A program made the translations under genes and the position numbers. From positions 1 through 6,156 of the forward strand of contig JAITGH010000100.1 of NCBI GenBank assembly GCA_031280855.1: a stretch of DNA of 6,156 bases, in the 5' to 3' direction. This document shows positions 1 through 4,623 of this stretch, in pieces. Numbering within the stretch: position 1 is the first letter of the stretch; each line of letters begins with the position of its first letter. The notes below the pieces were generated by a model. The model was not told the DNA's origin. It did not search any database and saw only the letters and a program-made list of their open reading frames with translations. This DNA comes from Oscillospiraceae bacterium (lineage in GTDB: Bacteria; Bacillota; Clostridia; Oscillospirales; Oscillospiraceae).

Positions 1-793
1 AGTCGAACGCGCCCGGTTCCGCCTGGATAGTAGCGTCAGCGTACTGCACTCCGTCGATGTCGCGCAAGACCTTGCGAACCGAATCCTGCGGTCCCGCGAT
101 GCGTACCGTAAGTTTCCGATCGCCGGTTATCAGCGCGCTTAGGTTATCAGGGCGATCGTCCGCGACGATTTGACCGTTATTGATAACCAGTACGCGTTCA
201 CAGATTGCGGAGACCTCTTGCAGGATGTGCGTACTTAGTATGATCGTGCGGTTCTTACCGAGGTTCTTGATCACGTTGCGGATCTCGATGATCTGCTTGG
301 GATCGAGTCCGACGGTAGGCTCGTCCATTACGAGTACCTCCGGATTCCCAATGAGAGCCTGCGCCAGTCCGACGCGCTGTTTATAGCCCTTCGACAGATT
401 CTTAATCAGCCGCCGATAGTGATCCGTAACGCCGACGAGTTCGCAGATCTCTGACAAGTGCTCCCGACGCTTCACGCCCGATACAAGCTTGAGTTCGAAG
501 ATGAAGTTAAGGTATTCCTCAACGGTCATGTCGAGATACAACGGCGGTTGCTCGGGAAGGTAGCCGATCTTCTTCTTCGCGGTCATCGGATCTTCGAGGA
601 CGTCCACACCGCCGATATACGCCGCTCCGCTGTCTGCGCTAAGGTATCCGGTAACTATGTTCATCGTCGTAGTCTTCCCTGCTCCATTCGGACCGAGGAA
701 TCCGACGATCTCGCCCTCGCCGATAGAGAACGATATTCGGTCTATGCCACGCTTCTTCCCATATGTTTTGGTCAGCGCGGATACTTCAATCAT
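1..793 (-). CDS. ABC transporter ATP-binding protein (C-terminus outside window)
   Basis: This is the nucleotide-binding subunit of an ABC exporter of the ABC-2/NatA/GldA type. It would hydrolyse ATP on the cytoplasmic face for a membrane partner that probably lies beyond the left edge. The 264 visible residues contain Walker A GPNGAGKTT (about 34-42), a Q-loop at LPEQPP (about 79-84), the signature LSKGYKQR (133-140), Walker B LVMDEP (154-159), a D-loop GLDP and the switch histidine in STH (187-189). After about residue 220 a C-terminal extension begins (GDRKLTVRIAG...), as in many Clostridia drug or gliding-type ATPases. The ATG at 791-793 is chosen because GGTGAGGTG (802-810 on the complement) sits 8 nt upstream and no in-frame start with a better site is seen. 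The reading frame stays open to base 1, so the gene is partial. The substrate cannot be inferred. Family assignment is firm. Confidence 0.96.
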   Translation of the reverse strand, partial: MIEVSALTKTYGKKRGIDRISFSIGEGEIVGFLGPNGAGKTTTMNIVTGYLSADSGAAYIGGVDVLEDPMTAKKKIGYLPEQPPLYLDMTVEEYLNFIFELKLVSGVKRREHLSEICELVGVTDHYRRLIKNLSKGYKQRVGLAQALIGNPEVLVMDEPTVGLDPKQIIEIRNVIKNLGKNRTIILSTHILQEVSAICERVLVINNGQIVADDRPDNLSALITGDRKLTVRIAGPQDSVRKVLRDIDGVQYADATIQAEPGAFD

Positions 794-815
794 AAGTTTC
801 TCACCTCACCGCTAT

Positions 816-844
816 ATTATATCACAACTTCGTAACACTTGCAA
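816..844 (-). promoter_or_regulatory. sigma-A promoter of the ABC ATPase gene
   Basis: Read on the minus strand, a -35 box TTGCAA (839-844) is followed by a 17-bp spacer and a perfect -10 TATAAT (816-821). A run of seven A (complement of 847-853) lies 2 bp upstream of the -35 and resembles a proximal UP element. The predicted start near 809 falls inside the Shine-Dalgarno stretch, which leaves a leader of only about 16 nt. Confidence 0.85.
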
Positions 845-913
845 GCTTTTTTTCACGATTTAGCTCCGCGCACAATTTGTTTACAATTAGACGAACGATA
901 TACCGTCAACGCG

Positions 914-943
914 TTCACACTTCTGCGGCTGAGCACATACGAT
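914..943 (+). promoter_or_regulatory. candidate promoter of the amidase_6 gene
   Basis: TTCACA (914-919) and TACGAT (938-943) are separated by 18 bp. They match the sigma-A hexamers at 5/6 and 4/6 positions. Transcription would begin near 950 and give a leader of about 43 nt to the ATG at 993. The boxes are weak. A second, poorer option uses TATACC near 899-904. Confidence 0.35.
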
Positions 944-992
944 GGAGAAAGGCAGAGCGCGACCACACCCCCATATAAAGGAGCTGACGACC

Positions 993-1463
993 ATGCCGTA
1001 TAATCCCGCCGCCGCCATCGCCTACGCTCATCGCTGGGCGTTTGCGAGGAATCCCCGTCACGCCGATTTCAGCGACCTCGGCGGAGACTGCACCAACTTT
1101 ATCTCCCAATGCCTCAACGCCGGAGGATTCGCGATGAACTACACGCCCAACTCCGGTTGGTTCTACACGTCGCTTGACTCGCGTTCACCATCTTGGAGCG
1201 GCGTCGAGGAGCTGTACGCGTTCGCAATCTCCAATCGCGGCGACGGACCTCAAGCCGTGGTCGGCGAACCGACGCAAGTTCAGCCGGGCGACGTCATTCA
1301 GCTAAGCTTCGACGGAACCGCGTTCGCGCACTCACTTTTCGTCGTTGGGCACGACGCGTCCGGAACTCCGCTTGTCGCGACTCATACATATGACAGCGAT
1401 AATCGTCCGCTTTCCAGCTACATGTACAGCAAGGCAAGAGCGATGCTGTTCAATCGCGAGTAA
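993..1463 (+). CDS. amidase_6 domain protein (putative Cys/His hydrolase)
   Basis: This 156-residue protein is essentially one amidase_6 domain (PF12671-type). The domain is usually found at the C-terminus of larger Bacillota proteins and is thought to be a papain-like-fold amide hydrolase. Family hallmarks run in order: YNPAAAIAYAHRWA near the start, GGDCTNFISQC (30-40) with the presumed nucleophile Cys33, NSGWFY and SPSWSGVEELY in the middle, PGDVIQL (98-104), AHSLFVVG (112-119) with the presumed catalytic His113, then ATHTYD (129-134) and RPLSSY. The start at 993 is chosen because AAGGAG (978-983) lies 9 nt upstream and the family homology begins at residue 2. An in-frame ATG at 942 would add 17 unrelated residues and overlaps the candidate -10. 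No signal peptide or membrane segment is seen, so the protein is either cytoplasmic or exported in an unrecognised way. It is probably monocistronic and ends at a strong hairpin. Substrate unknown. Confidence 0.9.
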   Translation: MPYNPAAAIAYAHRWAFARNPRHADFSDLGGDCTNFISQCLNAGGFAMNYTPNSGWFYTSLDSRSPSWSGVEELYAFAISNRGDGPQAVVGEPTQVQPGDVIQLSFDGTAFAHSLFVVGHDASGTPLVATHTYDSDNRPLSSYMYSKARAMLFNRE

Positions 1464-1472
1464 CCTCACGGA

Positions 1473-1502
1473 GAAGCCGTCCCCTGCGTGGAGGACGGCT
1501 TC
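1473..1502. terminator. perfect 10-bp hairpin between convergent genes
   Basis: GAAGCCGTCC (1473-1482) and GGACGGCTTC (1493-1502) pair perfectly around a 10-nt loop. The hairpin lies 9 nt after the amidase stop and 14 nt after the stop of the opposing gene. It can therefore serve both transcripts. No clear T-tract follows on either strand, so it may act as an end-protecting or Rho-assisted structure rather than a classic intrinsic terminator. Confidence 0.65.
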
Positions 1503-1516
1503 GTAAGTGCCGCACT

Positions 1517-2596
1517 CTACGAGCCGTAACGCTCTCGAGACGCTTGGTACAGTGCGGCGCGGTACGCGGGCGTCAACACCGACGCGCCGTACGCGTTGAG
1601 ATACGACGGCTTCTTCGGATCGCAGAACTTGCCGGCGTACTCCTTTGCGGCCGCAATTTGATCGGACTCGGAGGTCTCCGCCGCATTGAACAACGTCGGA
1701 GTTACTCCGACAAGGATCTTATCGCCGTAAAGCTCATAGATCTTGTGGGTGTCGTTCATCAGCTGACCGCCCCAACTGTCCCATCCGGCGGCAATGAAGT
1801 TCGGAACCTGCTTCAAGGCCTGTCCGCAACTGTGCAGCTCGCAAAACTTGCCTTGCGCGTGCAGATAATCCGTAACCTTGCGCATCGCGGGGACAATCAC
1901 TTCGCCCGCAAGCACCGGTGAGAAGAACGTCTCTTTCTGCGAACCCCAATCGTCGTGGATGCAGAAGCCGTCAATCTCCGGGAAGTACTCCAGGTATTTC
2001 GCGAAGATCTTGATGTACTGGTCGCTTAACGCGTTGAAAAGCTCCTTGACCGCATCGACCTGATCTTCGTCGACCATTGCGAATGCGGCGTTCTCGAACT
2101 CCATAAACGAGATCAGCCGTTCGAACCACCCGTTAAGGAACCAGCACACGACGTACTTGTCTCCGGCCAGGAACTCCGCGTTTGCCTGTCTCGCGCCCTC
2201 CCAGTCCCATTTGTCGATGTCCGGCCACTTGAGCTTAGTTTTCCACTCGTTCGCGTCGGAGAGGAACGGCTCGCCGGGACGAACCATCGAGCCGCCGACT
2301 TGAGGAACGTACTCCCACTCGATACCGAACATGTCGGGACCTCCGCCCGAGCCGTCCAATCGACCGGTGCCGTCGATAACGAACGCTCTCGCGATGTTAT
2401 CCGGGTTTACCCTCGGTGAGAACATCGTGGATTCAAGCCCCGTGATCTGCCAGATCGGCTCACGGCGATACAGCGCTCTCATCCCTTCGCGCATCGTAAC
2501 CGGGAACGCGTACGCGGGCGTTCCTGCACCGCCCATGAAACCGGGGGTTTCGCTTACGACCGTAAGCTCTTTCGGGTCAAACTTCGGGATTGCCAT
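1517..2596 (-). CDS. URO-D superfamily protein, MtaA/CmuA-like putative methyltransferase
   Basis: This 359-residue protein belongs to the uroporphyrinogen decarboxylase (URO-D) superfamily. It falls in the branch that includes corrinoid-dependent methyltransferases and many uncharacterised demethylases of anaerobes. Visible marks are VTMREGMRALYRREP near residues 33-47, FCIHDDWGSQ (211-220), ELHSCG (253-258), GWDSWGGQ and GVTPTL (297-302). His255-X-Cys257 with Cys325 further on fits the HxC...C zinc set that activates a thiol or corrinoid methyl acceptor in MtaA-type enzymes. Cys325 as third ligand is my inference. True HemE N-terminal motifs (the RQAGR region) are absent, so a heme-pathway role is unlikely. 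The ATG at 2596 has AAGGAGG 8 nt upstream. An in-frame upstream ATG near 2623 would start with MNVHKEEII, which encodes the ribosome site itself. No corrinoid-protein or partner gene is adjacent, so the methyl donor and acceptor cannot be named. Confidence 0.9.
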   Translation of the reverse strand: MAIPKFDPKELTVVSETPGFMGGAGTPAYAFPVTMREGMRALYRREPIWQITGLESTMFSPRVNPDNIARAFVIDGTGRLDGSGGGPDMFGIEWEYVPQVGGSMVRPGEPFLSDANEWKTKLKWPDIDKWDWEGARQANAEFLAGDKYVVCWFLNGWFERLISFMEFENAAFAMVDEDQVDAVKELFNALSDQYIKIFAKYLEYFPEIDGFCIHDDWGSQKETFFSPVLAGEVIVPAMRKVTDYLHAQGKFCELHSCGQALKQVPNFIAAGWDSWGGQLMNDTHKIYELYGDKILVGVTPTLFNAAETSESDQIAAAKEYAGKFCDPKKPSYLNAYGASVLTPAYRAALYQASRERYGS

Positions 2597-2610
2597 TATG
2601 ATTTCCTCCT

Positions 2611-2624
2611 TGTGAACATTCACA
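2611..2624. promoter_or_regulatory. 14-bp palindrome in the URO-D gene leader (operator candidate)
   Basis: TGTGAACATTCACA is a dyad with 6-bp arms around two central bases. It lies about +10 to +23 from the predicted start and overlaps the first base of the Shine-Dalgarno AAGGAGG. It resembles a CRP/FNR-family half-site pair (TGTGA...TCACA), but the spacing is 4 bp rather than the 6 bp of CRP. The regulator is therefore unassigned. In mRNA it could fold only a weak 5-bp hairpin. Confidence 0.5.
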
Positions 2625-2639
2625 TATTATCCAACTAAC

Positions 2640-2667
2640 ATTATAAACCTTTTGTGCGAAATGTCAA
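2640..2667 (-). promoter_or_regulatory. strong sigma-A promoter of the URO-D family gene
   Basis: On the minus strand a perfect TTGACA (2662-2667) precedes a perfect TATAAT (2640-2645) with a 16-bp spacer. Seven consecutive A (complement of 2671-2677) lie 3 bp upstream of the -35, like a proximal UP element. Transcription should begin near 2633, which gives a leader of about 37 nt. Confidence 0.9.
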
Positions 2668-2715
2668 CTATTTTTTTGATCATCGGTTACTTCACGGTAC
2701 GCATACAGGATAGAA

Positions 2716-2729
2716 TTTAGTTAACTAAA
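2716..2729. promoter_or_regulatory. perfect 14-bp palindrome, operator candidate
   Basis: TTTAGTTAACTAAA is fully self-complementary with no spacer, which is typical of a homodimer binding site rather than an RNA hairpin. It sits about 50 bp upstream of the URO-D -35 box and about 90 bp upstream of the -10 of the opposite gene. Either promoter could be served. MarR-type regulators often bind such AT-rich perfect dyads, but the family cannot be assigned from the site alone. Confidence 0.5.
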
Positions 2730-2745
2730 GCCCTAAAGAATCCGC

Positions 2746-2780
2746 GAAGTTAACCGATAATAATATTATGTTAATGCTTC
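2746..2780. promoter_or_regulatory. nested imperfect dyad in divergent region
   Basis: GAAGTTAAC (2746-2754) is mirrored by GTTAATGCTTC (2770-2780) with a 2-nt offset. The centre contains the smaller palindrome ATAATATTAT. The left arm also mirrors ATCGGTTACTT at 2682-2692, allowing one base gap. The repeated GTTAA core links it to the palindrome at 2716-2729, which suggests a cluster of sites for one regulator. Confidence 0.4.
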
Positions 2781-2817
2781 GGTAATTATGTTGACCACTC
2801 GTTCATACGGAGTACGG

Positions 2818-2826
2818 TGACATAAT
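2818..2826 (+). promoter_or_regulatory. extended -10 element for the plus-strand unit
   Basis: TGACATAAT fits the TGnTATAAT extended -10 form with one mismatch. No good -35 lies at 16-18 bp upstream; a TTGACC at 2791-2796 is too far away. Transcription would start near 2833 and give a leader of about 37 nt to the ATG at 2870. Confidence 0.45.
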
Positions 2827-2869
2827 ACGGAGCGGCAGGATACGTCTAAACATCAGGAGGGTATGTCAC

Positions 2870-3067
2870 ATGGAGGTAATACGGCGCACGGCGACCGCCG
2901 CCTACTCCACCGCCGCCAAACTTCTGGAGGCTGCCGGAAGTACAATGGAGGCTACCGTTGATTCCACGGGCGCTACGTCGATTGAGAACGTCGGGATCCA
3001 AGTTTGGTGGATGACCGGAACGATTCTCTTGGACAAGCAACTTGGACATGTTGACGTTTTGGTTTAG
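2870..3067 (+). CDS. 65-residue orphan protein
   Basis: I do not recognise this protein. It is 65 residues long with a short basic start (MEVIRR), an Ala/Thr/Ser-rich stretch likely to be helical (TAAYSTAAKLLEAAG), a quasi-repeated EAxGST/EATVDST segment, and a more hydrophobic C-terminal half containing GIQVWWMTG and HVDVLV. No signal peptide, cysteine or metal motif is seen. Support for coding is the AGGAGG (2855-2860) 9 nt before the ATG, an extended -10 upstream, and a hairpin starting 2 nt after the stop. An alternative ATG at 2863 is only 2 nt from the ribosome site and yields a short peptide that stops near 2960. An internal ATG at 2945 (Met26) has GGAAG 4 nt upstream and could give a 40-residue form. 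It lies 54 nt before the alkyltransferase gene on the same strand and may be its leader gene. Function unknown. Confidence 0.55.
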   Translation: MEVIRRTATAAYSTAAKLLEAAGSTMEATVDSTGATSIENVGIQVWWMTGTILLDKQLGHVDVLV

Positions 3068-3068
3068 C

Positions 3069-3105
3069 CGAGCATACCGGGGAGTCCGCTCCCCGGTATG
3101 GCTCG
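3069..3105 (+). terminator. long GC-rich hairpin between the orphan gene and the alkyltransferase gene
   Basis: ATACCGGGGAG (3074-3084) pairs perfectly with CTCCCCGGTAT (3089-3099) around a TCCG loop. CGAGC (3069-3073) and GCTCG (3101-3105) extend the stem across one bulged G. It begins 2 nt after the stop codon of the orphan gene. No T-tract follows, so it may terminate, attenuate or simply protect the upstream message. The next gene starts 17 nt later. Confidence 0.7.
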
Positions 3106-3121
3106 TTGAGTCGGTACGCCG

Positions 3122-3430
3122 ATGAGCACATTCAGTGACAACGTCCGCAAAATCGTCACCGCGATTCCGTACGGCAAGGTTATGAGCTACGGTCAAGTCG
3201 CTGCGCTTGCGGGTAATCCGCGGTCATCTCGCGTCGTGGGCTGGGTCATGCACGCCAACGACGACTACAGGAAACTTCCGTGTTACCGCGTCGTCTTCAA
3301 GGACGGCTCGTTGCCCGAGGGTTACGTTTTCGGCGGCGCGGAAGTCCAGCGCAATCTCCTCGCGGCGGAGGGTGTTACCTTCACGCCCGATGGTAAAGTA
3401 GATTTAGCCTTACACTCCGCAATCTCCTAA
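3122..3430 (+). CDS. MGMT-family alkyltransferase-like protein with PCYR active site
   Basis: This 102-residue protein is a single C-terminal-type domain of O6-alkylguanine-DNA alkyltransferases (MGMT/Ogt), or of the short alkyltransferase-like proteins that recognise alkylated guanine. Family marks are IPYGKVMSYGQVAALAG (15-31), the arginine finger Arg37 in SSRVVGW, HAN (44-46), LPCYRVV (52-58) with acceptor Cys54, then GYVFGG and LLAAEGV with Glu83. The usual His after the cysteine, part of the Cys-His-Glu activation network, is Tyr55 (codon TAC). The Cys is retained, unlike ATL proteins of the E. coli YbaZ type, which carry Trp there. Whether it transfers alkyl groups or only binds lesions is open. 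The ATG at 3122 has no convincing Shine-Dalgarno (only GAG at 3108-3110) and follows a large hairpin. No separate promoter is visible, so read-through or coupling from the upstream gene is likely. Confidence 0.9.
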   Translation: MSTFSDNVRKIVTAIPYGKVMSYGQVAALAGNPRSSRVVGWVMHANDDYRKLPCYRVVFKDGSLPEGYVFGGAEVQRNLLAAEGVTFTPDGKVDLALHSAIS

Positions 3431-3434
3431 CGTC

Positions 3435-3448
3435 AAGCCGAGCGGCTT
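3435..3448. terminator. small hairpin between convergent genes
   Basis: AAGCC (3435-3439) and GGCTT (3444-3448) pair around a GAGC loop. The hairpin starts 5 nt after the alkyltransferase stop and lies about 33 nt past the stop of the opposing SLH gene. The stem is short and only TTTA follows, so it is a weak bidirectional terminator candidate. Confidence 0.4.
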
Positions 3449-3480
3449 TACACGCTGCACTTCCCTGCCCCGAGTCCAAG

Positions 3481-4623
3481 CTAGCGCGGCGGCATCCCGA
3501 TTGCTCGCAGCACGCGGTACAATAGCACGCAAGCCTCCGCACGCGTTGCGCCCGATTGTGGTTCATAGCGCAAGTCTGCGGTGCCCTCAATTAGCCCGGC
3601 GCGGTATAGCGTCCTGATCGCTCCGACCGCGTACTCGGACGCGGCGTCAATATCTTCCGTAAGCATGAACGGGCGCACGGGCTCAAGCCAGTAACCTTTC
3701 GCGGCAAGCGCACGTAATAACATGACCGCCATCTGCTCTCGCGTCACGGGTTCCGCCGGACGGAACTCCCCATTCGGGTACCCGACCACGATCCCCAACT
3801 TCGCAAGCGTCGTAACGTCGGCGTAGAACCAATCGTCCGGCGTAACGTCGGAGAACGCAGCACTGTGCGAGCCCGCAATATCCGGAAGTGATAGCGCGAC
3901 CGCCATGAACCGCGCAAATTGCGCCCGAGTTAGTTGCGCGTTCGGTGCGAACTTGCCGTCGCCGACTCCCATGATGCCGTAGAACGTCGCGAAGTACTCG
4001 ATCTCCTTGCGCGCCCACTCTGCGTCTCCAAGGTCGCTGAACGTCACTTTGGACGGAGTCGAATCCCCCGTAGGCTCGGATTCATCGCTGTCGCCGTTAT
4101 CGGTGGAGTAACCGCCGCCGCTCGAGCCGCCGGATCCGGTCGGGCTCGGAGTAGCCGACGGCGCAGGCGACGTGTCCGGCGGCGGGGGCTCAATCTTGCT
4201 CAACGCCGTGCTCATGCTGAACAGCTCTGTATCAATCTGGTCGCCGCTATCTAGCAAACGGTAGGCATAGCGATGGGCGACGTTCAACTCGGCGAGCGAG
4301 CTTTCGAGACCACGCACCCTAATCACACCAACGATTAGGGTGCCTGCGTCGTATGCGTTCATATTGGTGAACAGACCAAGCCACACTCCGTCAGCCGTAG
4401 TTTTATGGACTACCCTGCCGCCTACGTCCGCATTGAACTCGACGAACTCGCAATCGGCGGGAAGCTCCACGAAGAACTCGAGCCCTGCCGCACTACCATC
4501 CAGCGTAACTTCAAGCTTGAATTCTACCGATTCGGACGCTCGAGCGACCATTGAGACAAGTGCGGCGATCGCAATCATCAAGATCGCCGCGCTTACCGAT
4601 CGCCGCAGACTAGTCCGCGCCAT
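3481..4623 (-). CDS. secreted protein with cohesin-like domain and three SLH repeats
   Basis: This 380-residue wall-anchored protein has a signal peptide (basic MARTSLRR, hydrophobic core to about residue 25, cleavage probably after Ala29 in ARA-SES). Residues 31-142 form a beta-rich domain, with AGLEFFVELP and GTLIVGVIRV strands resembling a diverged cohesin fold. A Pro/Ser/Thr/Gly linker spans about 145-193. Three SLH repeats follow at about 194-245, 257-306 and 321-373, carrying the motifs TRAQ, TREQ and TRAE. SLH triplets bind pyruvylated secondary cell-wall polymer, so the C-terminus should anchor the protein to the wall. The ATG at 4623 is chosen because the signal peptide begins there. 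A TTG at 4653 would add ten non-signal residues. The start overlaps the end of the upstream gene by 14 nt and has no close Shine-Dalgarno (AAGGGG is 16 nt away), which points to translational coupling. The SLH call is firm; the cohesin-like call is tentative. Confidence 0.9.
   Translation of the reverse strand: MARTSLRRSVSAAILMIAIAALVSMVARASESVEFKLEVTLDGSAAGLEFFVELPADCEFVEFNADVGGRVVHKTTADGVWLGLFTNMNAYDAGTLIVGVIRVRGLESSLAELNVAHRYAYRLLDSGDQIDTELFSMSTALSKIEPPPPDTSPAPSATPSPTGSGGSSGGGYSTDNGDSDESEPTGDSTPSKVTFSDLGDAEWARKEIEYFATFYGIMGVGDGKFAPNAQLTRAQFARFMAVALSLPDIAGSHSAAFSDVTPDDWFYADVTTLAKLGIVVGYPNGEFRPAEPVTREQMAVMLLRALAAKGYWLEPVRPFMLTEDIDAASEYAVGAIRTLYRAGLIEGTADLRYEPQSGATRAEACVLLYRVLRAIGMPPR
4314..4343. 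repeat. intragenic 11-bp perfect inverted repeat
   Basis: GCACCCTAATC (4314-4324) and GATTAGGGTGC (4333-4343) are exact reverse complements around an 8-nt loop. They lie inside the sequence encoding the N-terminal domain of the SLH protein (residues about 94-103, around TLIVGVIRV). The right arm's complement includes an AGG arginine codon, while CGN codons are usual here. It could form a stable mRNA hairpin or be chance. Confidence 0.6.
4562..4606. repeat. GCGGCGATC-type direct and inverted repeats in signal-peptide codons
   Basis: GCGGCGATC (4562-4570) is the exact inverse of GATCGCCGC, which occurs twice, at 4582-4590 and 4598-4606. The two pairings are mutually exclusive hairpins beginning about 17 nt into the SLH gene message. 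The alternating Ala/Ile/Arg codons of the signal peptide could explain the repeats without a regulatory role. Confidence 0.5.

Noticed and set aside
458..835. 125-residue plus-strand open frame opposite the ABC ATPase
   Set aside because: The minus frame carries Walker A, Q-loop and other ATPase motifs through the whole stretch, so this is an antisense shadow.
942..992. 17-residue N-terminal extension of the amidase_6 protein
   Set aside because: The ATG at 942 lies in the candidate promoter and has no ribosome site, while the ATG at 993 has AAGGAG at ideal spacing.
2597..2623. Nine-residue N-terminal extension of the URO-D family protein
   Set aside because: It would translate through the AAGGAGG ribosome site, and the family-like sequence begins after the ATG at 2596.
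2846..3196. 116-residue minus-strand open frame over the orphan gene and the start of the alkyltransferase gene
   Set aside because: It crosses the long hairpin, is Gly/Arg-rich without a recognisable fold, overlaps the well-supported alkyltransferase gene in antisense and has no promoter of its own.
3122..3430. Alkyltransferase gene as a truncated pseudogene because it lacks the N-terminal domain
   Set aside because: Single-domain forms of about 100 residues are normal in this family, and the arginine finger, Cys, Glu and helix-turn-helix regions are all present with an intact frame.
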